A stretch of DNA of 64,000 nucleotides. It comes from Pleurotus djamor (taxonomy: Eukaryota; Basidiomycota; Agaricomycetes; Agaricales; Pleurotaceae). Below the pieces are notes generated by a model. It was not told where the DNA came from and did not search any database. It saw nothing but the letters and a program-made list of their open reading frames with translations. The DNA lies in NCBI GenBank assembly GCA_029747585.1, contig JAPEVF010000169.1, forward strand, positions 1-64,000. Reading direction: 5' to 3'. The first letter of the stretch is position 1. Every line of letters begins with the position of its first letter. This document shows positions 1 through 10,416 of this stretch, one piece after another. A program made the translations under genes and the position numbers.

Positions 1-446
1 GAGACGGTCGTTGTCCCTAGCGTCTCAAACTTTGCNAAGCCATATGGGTATCGTTCCGAAGGTGGTTTTCGCGACAAACGCCAGCAGAAGAGGGTTACAA
101 AGTCGCCCAGTAAATCTGGGTTGAGTGAGCCACATTGGTCAGGAGACCATATACGTGACGCGCTCACCACTGAGAGAGTGGCCTGCATCCGCTAGCAATG
201 ATGCTGAATGCATGAACCATCCTGCAGCACCCTTCGCAAAGGTAAGCCCGATATTCGCAAACAAGCCAACTAAGGTGATTTGGCTGCCACGGTCACCTAA
301 AGCATGGATTCATTTCCTGAAGCTTCATGAGGTAAGTAGCACACTCACCAGAACCTTGCAACGCCTCCATTATCTTGTCCGCGCCATGACTATGACCTCC
401 CTCCCCATGGGAATGCGAATGCGAACTGAATATCGAATGCGAATGC

Positions 447-487
<41 letters not shown>

Positions 488-865
488 TTCATGTTCTTGG
501 CCATGATTGTGTTCGTGTGTATGTTTATGTTCGTGCGCATGGTCATGTCCTTGGTCCGCACTTTGTCCATTTGGCGTTTTACCGTCTTCCCCATCCTTGC
601 TCGAGTGCTGCCTTCGCTGCATCTTGGACGTGCTGACCAGAGTATGGGTGCAAGGAAATTGTTGAAAGGTGAAACTGCTGGTATGAGAGGTGCCTGGGAA
701 CCCCGCCAAGTGTCCAGCGTGTCTTCGTCCGGGCGGACACGTCAGAGCTCTGAACTGATGGCAAGCGGTCGCGGCGGGTTTGAGGATTTCGCGTAATACA
801 ATAGACCTCGTTAATCGGGGAAATGGCAGCACTCGTCGACCAACCAAGACTAGCCCAGGGGTCAT
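1..865 (-). CDS. Mitochondrial cation diffusion facilitator (MMT type), 3' end outside window
   Basis: Predicted proton-coupled metal (iron or zinc) transporter of the cation diffusion facilitator family, related to yeast Mmt1/Mmt2 of the mitochondrial membrane. Exon 1 (865-349) encodes an Arg-rich, acid-poor N-terminus that could be a mitochondrial presequence, then a long His/Asp/Glu loop of HDHD and HEHK units, then HSHGEGGHSHG, the typical metal-binding lead-in. Exon 2 (296-168) gives DRGSQITLVGLFANIG and the TM2 signature SLLADAGHSLS. Exon 3 (from 115) gives DLLGDFVTLFCWRLSRKPP and leaves the window. Introns 348-297 and 167-116 have GT-AG ends and keep frame. One N lies in exon 3. The start at 865 is the first ATG; a second Met just before the His-rich part is possible. 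Family identity is secure; the metal is not visible from sequence. Confidence 0.85.
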
Positions 866-1038
866 TACTTTTCGGTGGCAGGCAGAGGTGCTGATATAAA
901 GAAGATCACACGAATTCGACTGGACCAGAACGGTCCCATCGGTGCGTGTCGCTTGTTACCCGCCCAGTCGCCCAGTCCCCACCAGTGCGGTGATTGCCCA
1001 AAGCAGGAATATAGTTTACACAGGTATACACAACACAA

Positions 1039-2581
1039 CTAGTCAATTCCCTCGAGTAACTCGATAACTTTGTCAAAAATAGGATCATCTTTCGTGCCCA
1101 AAGCTTGTGCCGCGATCGAAGGGAAATCCGCTTTCGGTACCTTATACTGCGAGAGTTTGCTTTCAAGGCCTAGATCAACGACTAGTCTGTTGAAGACATT
1201 CTGAGTAGGGGACAGCGTTACGGGGCAAAGTGACTTACTGATGGATCAGAGCTGAGAGTTTTCTGACGTCACCTTCGAGGGAACCAGTTGAAGGTTGGCC
1301 GAGATAGAAGAGGGTTTTGGCCAGGTATTGTTTGTCAATTTCTGATGCTGTCTCCGCCATCAGGTTCACAGTAGGGGAAAGAGTAAGGCACTACACGGTA
1401 TGGAAGATCAATAACCTGAAGGGTACTTGATAAGTGACGACTCACAGAGGTTATTCCATGCGGTATACTGTACCTGGCCCCCAGTTTATGACCGAGCGCA
1501 TGCGAAAGACCAAGGGCACTAATTGGATACGCGCATCAATCATCGTTCTGCTTACACCGGCTTTCAAGCTTCAAGACCCACCTATACTTCTCGAATCTCG
1601 TAGGCCACAGGCTCATCCATGAAGCAATCTGTAACCACTGCCGATACTCGACATTCTCAGGATGATCTCTTGACAGAGGAAGGTATTTGAAGAGATCGGC
1701 CAGCGCAGAATAGCAAAGAATTTTGACGGGATGAGGTACGAGAGGCCGATATAATGTTTCTGTATTACTAAGTTAACGGGCGATTCCAATGATAAAGTAA
1801 AGGACCTCACCGACAGTGTGGTCAAGAGATCGGATACCCGTAGACAGCCTTGCCTGGGATTAGAATTGGGTGAGTGACATGCAAAACTCGCATACCAAAG
1901 ACGGGCGGGTGTAGCAAGAGTGAGTTCAGCATCAAGAATAATGCCAGCGGGAGCAAGTGATTGCGAAGAGACAGCGACTTTGAATCCCTCTTCGTTCGTA
2001 TAGCCAGCCCCGATCTACCAAGGGGGATGAAATATACTCAGTAGAAGCCAAGAGAATGTAAGTCGGATGTTGGCTCACCGAGTATTCAGCCGCACTCAAC
2101 GTAGTGGGAATGGCGATCTGGTAACTTTGCGGTCCTCCTTCTTCGTGCAAGAAGTACAACATAGCCTTACTGGCATCGACAGGTGATCCGCCCCCAACAG
2201 AAACGATGATATCAGCTTGAACTTGCTTGAACATATCCATACCGGCACGTATACCAGCGATGGGCGAATGTTGTCCGATGTCGTGGAACGTCCCGCCATA
2301 AGCGTTCTCCTCTTTCAAGACGGCTTCAACGCGTCGAACCACATTGGTCTAAGAAATACGAATGATTGGGGCCACATCGGAGAGCTCGTAGAACGCACCT
2401 TCTCATGTAGACTTTTCCCGGTTACAACAAGTGCTTTAGTACCGCCAATCTTCTTCAAGAGACTTGGTAAGGCCGTTTTCAAGCTTCCTGGTCCATAATA
2501 AACGCCTTTGAGCGTATCAGTGTAGCTGTAGAACCCAGAGAGGGTGCTTGTCGTTGATGGAGAGATGTCGAGGCTAGACAT
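1039..2581 (-). CDS. Iron-containing alcohol dehydrogenase, maleylacetate reductase type
   Basis: Likely NAD(P)H-dependent reductase of the Fe-ADH superfamily; its closest functional class is maleylacetate reductase, which makes 3-oxoadipate at the end of the hydroxyquinol route of aromatic catabolism. The protein starts MSSLDIS at 2581 and shows YSYTDTLKGVYYGPGSL, TGKSLHEK, the nucleotide-binding VSVGGGSPVDASKA, IPTTLSAAEYS, then GLSHALGH and IPHG, which carry metal-ligand histidines, and ends LLEGID before a TAG at 1039. About seven short introns must be removed; several joins (TGKSLHEK to TNVVRRV, SAAEYS to IGAGYTNEEGF, TPARLW to LSTGIRSLDHTV) were checked by hand and keep frame. It is divergent from the flavin-reductase-like gene 215 bp away. 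Substrate is inference. Confidence 0.85.
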
Positions 2582-2796
2582 TGTGGTGTTCAGCTTTGGG
2601 AACTCATATTCACATAAATGGCTGCTTACCCCGGTACTTGAAGAGCGGGGGCCGGTGGGTGACCTTGGCCATAGATGGCATTCGTTGGGCTTGTGGCTTA
2701 TACATCCAGACTCAGAAGATGAGTAAGTGAGAGTCAGTGGGAGTGGGAGTATGAGAGAATTACGATGGACCTCCGCCAATTTAGTACCCCTGTCCA

Positions 2797-4028
2797 TTGC
2801 GTCGCCAGCGACGTCGAACTTCAGCAGCAATGTTACAACTGGCTCGACGCGTCACGCGTCATGCGCCATGGTTCCGCCATGTCAAATACTTGGGCTCTAC
2901 GGCTGCTTCTAGGAAAGAAACGACCCTTCCGAATTATCCCAGCGCGAAGCATTTTCGGTTGACAGAGCCTCCGAACGCGGAATGGTCCATTGGCGACGGT
3001 GCAAACACTCTCGCCTCAGATACGACTTCGACCACATTTCGAACAATAGATTTTAGCGATGAAGTTCAACCCAAGTGGGTCATCTTCTTGGACGCATAAT
3101 TTCTCCATGCTGACCGATTGTTCGCTAGAAATGGATACAAGCTGCTAACGTCTGCGATTGTTCCTCGGCCTATTGCTTTTGTGTCGTCCATTTCTGTGGA
3201 TGGAGTCCCAAATCTCGCGCCATTCAGGTGAGATTGATAGTTTTGTCGTTCAACCTGCCTTGACCTTTCTAACCGAACGTCATAGTTATTTTTCGATGGT
3301 ACGCGACGACGCGTTCTATCGCACGACTCGTGCTGACAGGATCCTAATGGCTCGCCATAGGTCTCACATAACCCACCCCTACTGAGCGTTTCGTTCAGTT
3401 TGTCTCCACGACGCCCCAAGGATACTAGGGAGAACATCTTGGCCACAAAGAAATTCACCGTAAATATTATCAGCGACCATTTTATCGAAGCGGCAAACTC
3501 AACCTCTCTTGAAGCTCCAGCGGATGTGAACGAATGGATAGTCAGTGGCCTCACAATGGCCCCTTCTGTAAGGATTCCTCTGGATTCCTCCGACCGCGCG
3601 AGCTTGATTGACAGTCGTTTCTATCTATGCAGTCGAATGGCTGGCCGGCCCGCGTCAAAGAGAGCTCAGTTGCATTGGAATGCGAGGTTTTTATTCCAGC
3701 ACCTTGTGCCTCTGACGAAATTTGCTGATATACTTGGCAGTTGTTCTTTCACAAAGATATACCCATCGGCGAAGATGACCCTACCATTGGAACGACACTC
3801 GTTCTTGGTCGCATCAAGACTGCACATGTCCGCGAAGCAGTTCTTAGTGAAGATGGGGAAACAATAGATGCACAGAAACTTCGTGCTGTCGCTCGCCTGG
3901 GCGGACTAGCATATGCAACCGTTGGGCATGGATTTGATTTACCGCGGCCATCTTGGAAGAAGTCGATGGACTTGTATAACGGCTTGGTTGCCCGAAGAAC
4001 AAAGGAAGATAACGAAGCGGACTCTTAG
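2797..4028 (+). CDS. Flavin reductase-like protein (DIM6/NTAB FMN-binding split barrel)
   Basis: Predicted FMN-binding split-barrel oxidoreductase. The core signature reads SAIVPRPIAFVSSISVDG, VPNLAPF, then VSHNPPLLSVSFS, and later KFTVNIIS and LGRIKTAHVRE. The ending GFDLPRPSWKKSMDLYNGLVA is typical of this fungal group. Exons join at 3074/3129 and 3227, followed by a 13-nt microexon (SYFSM) and further joins after MAPS and after ECE; all GT-AG and all in frame. The first ATG at 2797 and a second at 2830 both give an Arg-rich N-terminus; 2830 is equally possible. It shares a 215 bp divergent promoter with the Fe-ADH gene. In bacteria similar proteins feed reduced flavin to two-component monooxygenases, but no partner oxygenase is present here. 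Confidence 0.8.
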
Positions 4029-4772
4029 AATTCATACCCAGGCACGCATGATATCCTCAATAAGTTGACACTTTCTACCAGCCACGACCCATCACATAAA
4101 CTCTGAGGCGGACACGTTTAGGAACGGGGAATCTACAATGAGATATGTCGCTGATGAAAGTGGGTGAAGTGTGGATGTTATCTATGAAAAACACGACATA
4201 TCCGTGCAGACGGTCGAAGGTACATAGGATGTACGGGTGCACAAAATGGACACTGTGACCAGATGGGTTACGAGAATACCTCGCTGCAACAGATAGTGTT
4301 AGACATGAGACGTCCTTGCACATCAAAAATCACCAAACCTACAAACGCATGATGGTCGATACACTCGTGGTTCAGGCGAGGCGTTGTGTCACCGATATTC
4401 CATTCCAAGAGGAGCCCCTGAAGCACCGGTCGCGTGGGACCGAGGGGTATACTTCCGTGAGTTCCCACGGGGGCCATTAACCTAGTATAGCGACTTTTCA
4501 GTAGATCATCACAACAATATCCTTTGTCGTCGTCGTTTGCGGTGTGTTTGTTCTTTCTCTCTTCCACGTCTTCATCCCAGCTCACGCTCTCTATCCCAGC
4601 TACCCCCACCCTAATATCGAGTTCCTACCAAAATTCCCTCGGATCGCGAGCCGGACGTGATCAGGGAAGAATTACCTTAGGTCTGGTCATCAAAACCTGA
4701 ACCCAGAACTCCAACTTACTCCATGCTCTCTTGCAGATACCATTCCCCGGTACACAACAAAAAACTCTGGTC
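4029..4772. other. Intergenic / 5' leader of the Sec7 gene; weak small ORFs
   Basis: No gene can be supported. On the minus strand two overlapping open stretches (4609-4268 and 4326-4075) can be joined across a credible 59-nt intron (GTAGGT to TTGCAG with a CTAAC branch point), giving a small protein with no family resemblance; I rate this weakly. On the plus strand a pyrimidine-rich acceptor ending in TTGCAG at 4736 suggests an intron in the 5' leader of the downstream Sec7 gene. Confidence 0.35.
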
Positions 4773-7700
4773 ATGACCGAAAATGAAGGAACCTCAGCAG
4801 CCGAGCAGCGCGCTTTCGCTGTTGCTAGGTTGAAACGCGCTGCGTCGTTGCCTAGAATGAAGGATGGTCGGCGGCCCCCGATGCACACAGAAGCTGTTAG
4901 TGAGGGGGAGAAACCTGTGAATGGGACGGATGCTGCGGATGCTACGGGAGACCCCGTTCCTCCGGACGACGATGTACACCCTGAAGAGGAGAGGGGAAGA
5001 GATACCATGGAGGCAGAGGTTGAGGTAGAACAGGGAGGCGACGCTGATGCCAGCATGGAGGTGCAGGAGGGGCACTCAGGACAAACATCTGCTAGGGACG
5101 AGGCGCACACTCCGGAGCCTGCAACTCGGTCAAAGCGACGTTCTCGTTCGCGCTCAAGGTCAAGAGGGTCGAAAGACTTCAAGGGCAAAGCTCGTGCTCT
5201 GCAATCCCCAACACCGACGCCAACCGTTCCTGGGGATTCTTCTCAAGATGAGGCACCTCCGATGGGCTATCCTCAAATGTTCAACCCACTCGCAACTCTC
5301 CCTCCCTTCTTTTCCCCAGCACCTTCACGCCTGATCGAACTCCAGAGATCGGCTCTTCTACGCTCCCCGACTCCAACATCCCCAGAACCAGGCATGTTCT
5401 ACTCCGGGACATCCTCGCCGACGCCGCTTCCATCACTTGAGGCACTGCAAAAGGGGATGTTGTTTAGGTCCAACAGCGCAGTCAACAGTAGTGCGGGGAG
5501 GCGTATGGCCATGCACAANCTCACTGGCGGAAAAGAGTCCTATGACCCTTCGCCCTCTCCAACGCCNCCACCTCTTGCTGCCCGATTGGGTAGAAATAAC
5601 ACCGTGTCNGGCGGCGAAAGATCAGCNGCCCGACTAAACNTGCTGAACCGACTAGGNCCCCGGCTCAATACTAACAAAGAGACGGAATCTGAACAGCCCA
5701 GTGGGGAAGAGATTCCCCGAGCACCAACGCCGAAACGACGGCGACGACGTTCTCGCAGACNATCTGCCTCTGCGAGCAGTAATCCGAACACAGGGATCTC
5801 TGACTCGGAGCATCCAGACACAGCACCCACTACGCCGGTAGTTCCTGATGCACCGCTACCTCCCTCCGCCGATGACGTAGCTGCTCTGCGTGCACTATCA
5901 ACTACCCCGAACCACGTCCTCAATTCATCACCTCAAGCCTTCGGGATATCGAATTCGACGACCAACTCCCAGATTGATATCCAGGAAGCACCGCCAGAGC
6001 GACCCGATCCTCGCAGGAGGCGGAGCGTTATCATTGAGGAGGAAGACGATGAAGACCGAATCCCTATCCATTACACTGCTCAAGCGACGCAACCTCCCCT
6101 CTACCATGGTCTTCCAGGAACACCTCAGCGAACATTTGCACAACTCATGCAGAACCGCATCCCCCACTCCTCCGACGCCCCTTCGAATTCTTCATCTGAC
6201 TCCGCTCCTGCTTCTGCAGTAGGCGTCCCCGTCTTCTTGAGCAATTCCTTTCGAACACCCTCAAGGCAAGACGTATTTCCCAGCAGCCCTTTTACAACGC
6301 CTTTGCAAGAGAGACCGTCTGGTGATGAAGACGAGGAACAAGTGTTATTCCATGCCAGTCGTCCCCTGGTCAACGACAATTACGACCGTGAAATTAGCTG
6401 GATAGCCGACCCAGGTAAACCCNTTTTCACTTATGATCTGTACTGTCTNATTTTTTTCTATCCAGTGCCAATAATTCGCATGCCAGTGGATGATGTTGAC
6501 GATGACAATGACGAAGTCCCTGAAGATGAGCCTTACGAAGAGCCCACCGAGTCCACCCGTTCGTCTACTGGATTCGATCAGGAAGACGACCAATCCCTCC
6601 GAGCTTCGTCTGCGAAGAGCGTAGTGATCGAATCCGAGGTTCTTGCAGATTCGCAATTCCAGGTGCCCGCGTCGCCATCCTCTGTGACCGACTTCCCTCA
6701 CCTACAGTCTACGGGACTATTGAGTGATGATTCCGCTCAAATGTCACCTGGGTCGTACCCAACTCGGCTCTCCGTAGCCTCTCGGATTCAGAGTGATCGC
6801 TCACCCATCAACTCNGAATTCCAGGATTGGGATGACCGCTCTGGGGGCGAGGGCCTTACCAAGAGAAATGGGGAACAGTTGTGGGAGAAAGTCAAGGGTG
6901 CGTTCTCAAGGTCAGGCTCCAGTGCTGGTCGACGTTCGCGGACGAACAGTATCCTGAACCGAGAACGACGTGACCAAGCGGAGACCAGTATGAATCGAGA
7001 GAGTGGTGCCAGCCTCGCTAGCTCACGGACGGACCGTGGTGACTCTAGCAACTCGCAGCAGCGCACGTCGCTGATGCAAAGCCCGTCCGCTTCAGCGTCG
7101 ATTGTTTCTTTGTCTCCTCATCTTGGTTCTCGGGGTGCTGCCTCTCCTGCACTCGTGTCGTCGGCCGATATGCTGAAGTACCAGCACGAGAAACTATTCC
7201 CGTTTCCTGGTATCATCAAACTGGAAGAACAGCGAAATCGAGCTAAGGGTATTCTGTCTGCTTCGTCACCAGATTTGAACGGCCAAGAAGATGAGCAGAT
7301 GACTCTGTCTGCTTCGTTCACCATGTCGACTGGGTCTCCTGAGGGTCCCAGGGACAGGAAGCTCTCTCATCAGGCNTCGGACACGCGCTTGCTCGCGAAG
7401 TATAACTCTCCAGCAATATCGGCGACTCCTTCGTCTTCATCGCAACATGACAAGTCGCCAACCGCTTCGCCACAGGCTCCTCAGTCCCCCGGCTCTGCCA
7501 ATGGTGCTAAACACTCCCTCCCTATGACCCTCACCGGTGTCAAGCAATGGCTCAGCAAAAATAAGAACATCTTTTCGGCCCAATCTTCACCGTCCAACAC
7601 TCCCGTAATTTCTCCGCCTATACTTACTATGGGTACTTTCCCTCTCACCTCCCCTAATGCCAACAAGAAACCATCACTATCCGACCTCCTTCGTATCCGT

Positions 7701-10001
7701 AAAGAGAGTGATCTTGGTGCCGATTGGGAAGAGATTGGGTCCGACAAGTCGCCTATACCGACAACGTCCTCCGATCAGGCTCTAAATGAGTTCCCTCCCC
7801 TCCTCACCCCCGAGCCGGCACCGCAGACGCCGATAAGCCCTCCTACCGGCCTCGCTCCCGTTCGAGGAGATGTGACCGATTCTGAGAAGACACCGAAGGC
7901 GAAGAAAGTCATGCCAATGACCGATCCAGAGCCCGAGATTTCAAGTCCTTATCCAAGTTGGACGTCCAGCTCCGCTCTCTCGTCGCCTCCTGAAGCGCCC
8001 TCTTCCCCTCCTGAACCCCCTTCATCAACGACGCCTGACCCAACATCTTCACTTAGTGATTATCCTGCTGTCACGACCTCAACCTCGTCGTCGACTTCCT
8101 CGTCTCAATCTGAAAAGTCTGTCTTTGTCGATTCTCGTCCTACCGTCCAGTCACATGGTCGTCTTGTCTTGGAGAGGCTCGAAGAGAACCTCGGTCGTGG
8201 TGCCAGAAGTCCAATGTGGGCTTCCGCTATCGATGACCCTGCTCGGAAAATGGTACTTTCTTCGCCGGTTCTTCAGGTCGTCAACCCGAACACGGTCAAG
8301 GATCGGTTCCTATTCTTGTTCACGGACCTCTTGGTCATTGCTAAACCTGTCACGCAAGATCATGATAGTTTCATCGACTCCTATAAGCCCAGTCCATCCG
8401 ACAGGAAATTCATCATCAAAAGTGTTGTTCAATTGCGACGCCTGCGTTTCTGTGATGATCGTACTGAGCTTCAGGCCAAGGCGCCAACTACCCCTGGCCC
8501 TAAGAACCCCGTCTTGCGAAACTTCATACACCAGTTCTCCAAAGATCCTGACTATGCCATCACCACCCTCTTTGACAAAGCAGGGATTCCGGATGACCCA
8601 ACTTTCATAGGGTCTCTGTTGTTCAAGACGTTGGAGTTGGATCGGTCTCAGCTTGGGGAGTATCTTTCCAGACGGACGTCGAAATTGGTGCTCAAGTCTT
8701 TTATCAACTCCTTCGGCTTTACTGGCTTGAGGATCGACAAGGCCTTAAGAGTTTTCCTGTTGTCCATGAATGTTCCCACTCGCCCTTCAAACGATCACAA
8801 GGCCATGGATTATCTGCTGGATACGTTTGCTAGTCGTTGGTACGACGCCAATGCTGGCATCGTTGCTTTTGACAAGGATCTCGCAACGAGGCTTGTGCGC
8901 GCCGTGGTCCAGCTTAACGAACTTCTACACGACGGTATCTCTCACGAACCAGGACCGACACTCTATCCAAGACGAAATATCACCTGCAGAGACTTTGTCG
9001 AAGCCTTCCGCAGATATGACGTACGATACTTGGTCAGCGATGACACACTTGAAGAAGCGTACACGTCCATTCGGGAAGAACGCCTCTATCAGGCTCGTCC
9101 CTCCTCTTCTTCCTCAGACCTGTCCATCGTCATAAAACGTCCTCTTCCCCCGCGTTTGACATACAAAGTTCAATCCGAACCCATAATTCTTCGAATTCCT
9201 CAGCCTGACCCTCACCTTGTCATTCGCCTGTATGGACAAGACCTGACGTTCGAGCCTGCGACCCTCACTTTTGCCAAATCCGCGGAAGCNTCTTTCCGGA
9301 TAACGGGCTCGTCGTTAGGTCCCAAGACCATGATAATGGTCCGCGCCGGTCCGTATGCAAACAAGTACTCTGGCCTTCCGTTCAGCCATTCTGTGGACGT
9401 TGAACGCGCGTTCATGAGGAACACGTTTCAAGTAGCTTTCCTCAATCACAATGGGCATAAACGGAGGTACATGTTCAGTGTCGATGACCCGTTGATACGA
9501 CACCAATGGGCGGTATCGTTGAAGCGTCAGATCGAGAGTTCAAATGTGTCCCTTGGTCCAACCCCTAATGCAGGCCGTCCGGGACCTTCCAAGTTTTATC
9601 GCGCCGCAGAACATACCNCGTTTAGGATTCTTCAAGAAGTCCTCATGGGTCCGGCAGCNTTCATCTCTTCTTCCTCAGTCAAGCCATCGCATCGCCTGTC
9701 ACCCTCTCCCCTCCCTGGGCGCTTCCTCGTGGATTCGCGCAATTCACCTGTGCATGTCCGATCCAAGTCTCGCAGCCAACTCTACCATCGTCATGGTGCT
9801 GGTCAGAATGAACTCGACTTGATGACATTGAACGGGAGCTATGAACCTGATCCATCATCGGATGAGCACACTCGGACAGACGCCCGTTTATGGTCAAGCC
9901 AGGAGCTCGAACTCCAGTGTCAACAGAATAGTTCGATTGCTCTCGTGCTTTCGTTCCTTCAAGTCGGGGCTCCAGACTTGGGTAAGGACGCTTTGTCCTG
10001 A
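4773..10001 (+). CDS. Large Sec7-domain / PH-domain protein (putative Arf-GEF, degenerate finger)
   Basis: A protein of about 1,720 residues. The N-terminal 1,100 or so residues are Ser/Pro-rich and disordered, with many SP/TP sites and basic RSRSRSRG tracts. Then comes a PH-like strand set (VLQVVNPNTVKDRFLFLFTD), a Sec7-like helical domain (LELDRSQLGEYLSRR, VLKSFINSFGFTGLRIDKAL, LLDTFASRWYDAN) and a C-terminal PH domain ending RHQWAVSLKRQI. Sec7 domains activate Arf GTPases on Golgi or endosomal membranes. The usual motif-1 finger (FRLPGEAQ) reads NVPTRPSNDHKAM here and motif 2 (NTDLHN) reads NELLHD, so exchange activity is doubtful. The first ATG in frame is 4773, just after a likely leader-intron acceptor. 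A 51-nt intron (6415-6465) is in frame. The stop at 9999 follows a possible donor (GGTAAG), so the last few residues are uncertain. Several Ns are in frame. Confidence 0.82.
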   Translation: MTENEGTSAAEQRAFAVARLKRAASLPRMKDGRRPPMHTEAVSEGEKPVNGTDAADATGDPVPPDDDVHPEEERGRDTMEAEVEVEQGGDADASMEVQEGHSGQTSARDEAHTPEPATRSKRRSRSRSRSRGSKDFKGKARALQSPTPTPTVPGDSSQDEAPPMGYPQMFNPLATLPPFFSPAPSRLIELQRSALLRSPTPTSPEPGMFYSGTSSPTPLPSLEALQKGMLFRSNSAVNSSAGRRMAMHXLTGGKESYDPSPSPTXPPLAARLGRNNTVXGGERSXARLNXLNRLXPRLNTNKETESEQPSGEEIPRAPTPKRRRRRSRRXSASASSNPNTGISDSEHPDTAPTTPVVPDAPLPPSADDVAALRALSTTPNHVLNSSPQAFGISNSTTNSQIDIQEAPPERPDPRRRRSVIIEEEDDEDRIPIHYTAQATQPPLYHGLPGTPQRTFAQLMQNRIPHSSDAPSNSSSDSAPASAVGVPVFLSNSFRTPSRQDVFPSSPFTTPLQERPSGDEDEEQVLFHASRPLVNDNYDREISWIADPGKPXFTYDLYCXIFFYPVPIIRMPVDDVDDDNDEVPEDEPYEEPTESTRSSTGFDQEDDQSLRASSAKSVVIESEVLADSQFQVPASPSSVTDFPHLQSTGLLSDDSAQMSPGSYPTRLSVASRIQSDRSPINXEFQDWDDRSGGEGLTKRNGEQLWEKVKGAFSRSGSSAGRRSRTNSILNRERRDQAETSMNRESGASLASSRTDRGDSSNSQQRTSLMQSPSASASIVSLSPHLGSRGAASPALVSSADMLKYQHEKLFPFPGIIKLEEQRNRAKGILSASSPDLNGQEDEQMTLSASFTMSTGSPEGPRDRKLSHQXSDTRLLAKYNSPAISATPSSSSQHDKSPTASPQAPQSPGSANGAKHSLPMTLTGVKQWLSKNKNIFSAQSSPSNTPVISPPILTMGTFPLTSPNANKKPSLSDLLRIRKESDLGADWEEIGSDKSPIPTTSSDQALNEFPPLLTPEPAPQTPISPPTGLAPVRGDVTDSEKTPKAKKVMPMTDPEPEISSPYPSWTSSSALSSPPEAPSSPPEPPSSTTPDPTSSLSDYPAVTTSTSSSTSSSQSEKSVFVDSRPTVQSHGRLVLERLEENLGRGARSPMWASAIDDPARKMVLSSPVLQVVNPNTVKDRFLFLFTDLLVIAKPVTQDHDSFIDSYKPSPSDRKFIIKSVVQLRRLRFCDDRTELQAKAPTTPGPKNPVLRNFIHQFSKDPDYAITTLFDKAGIPDDPTFIGSLLFKTLELDRSQLGEYLSRRTSKLVLKSFINSFGFTGLRIDKALRVFLLSMNVPTRPSNDHKAMDYLLDTFASRWYDANAGIVAFDKDLATRLVRAVVQLNELLHDGISHEPGPTLYPRRNITCRDFVEAFRRYDVRYLVSDDTLEEAYTSIREERLYQARPSSSSSDLSIVIKRPLPPRLTYKVQSEPIILRIPQPDPHLVIRLYGQDLTFEPATLTFAKSAEXSFRITGSSLGPKTMIMVRAGPYANKYSGLPFSHSVDVERAFMRNTFQVAFLNHNGHKRRYMFSVDDPLIRHQWAVSLKRQIESSNVSLGPTPNAGRPGPSKFYRAAEHTXFRILQEVLMGPAXFISSSSVKPSHRLSPSPLPGRFLVDSRNSPVHVRSKSRSQLYHRHGAGQNELDLMTLNGSYEPDPSSDEHTRTDARLWSSQELELQCQQNSSIALVLSFLQVGAPDLGKDALS
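6415..6465 (+). other. In-frame 51-nt intron inside the Sec7 gene
   Basis: GTAAAC...TATCCAG with a T-rich tail interrupts the coding exon between ISWIADP and VPIIRMPVDD. Its length is a multiple of three and it has no stop, so the reading frame runs straight through it. The encoded stretch (FTYDL, IFFYP) is hydrophobic and unlike the acidic, Ser-rich surroundings, which supports it being an intron. Confidence 0.75.
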
Positions 10002-10416
10002 TTCATCTCACCTTCTCTGCCGCTTTGCAATCTATATCTAATTCGTACGTGAATACCATCCTTCCATTCTATGTTGAAATATTCATGTTTATATTCTAGT
10101 CCCTATCTATCCCCTCACTCTGTCAGTTATCGCGCTTTGATGTATTCCATCCCCATTCATGTGCTACATATAATTTTCCATGCTTTTTATTAATCGCAGA
10201 CAAAACGTACCTCGTATAAGTATAATCATCATTTCTAGGGCTTCATGTTCGTCACTNTTTGGACTGATTACACACATGTTAGGATCGCTGATACCGGTTT
10301 CGTACATCTCATCGTATTGCATATTACTTAGATATATGGAAACATGCATTTCAATCAAGAGTATCCAACTAATTTATGANTGTGTCTACAGAACGCTAAT
10401 TGTTCGGAGGAGTTCA
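10002..10416. other. Intergenic, A+T-rich, convergent 3' ends
   Basis: Between the Sec7 gene (plus) and the HET gene (minus), which converge here. A+T-rich with TATAT/ATAT runs and two Ns. I see no coding or RNA gene; it probably holds both 3' untranslated regions. Confidence 0.6.

Noticed and set aside
125..796. 223-codon plus-strand ORF with a poly-Val tract
   Set aside because: It is the antisense of the His-rich loop of the metal transporter; the Val run is the complement of HD codons.
4075..4609. Possible small two-exon minus-strand gene
   Set aside because: One credible intron but no family match and only about 110 residues; kept as a remark in the interval entry.
9960..10110. Extra terminal exon of the Sec7 gene after GTAAGG at 9979
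   Set aside because: The next acceptor is about 120 bp away and gives no conserved sequence; the plain stop at 9999 is simpler.
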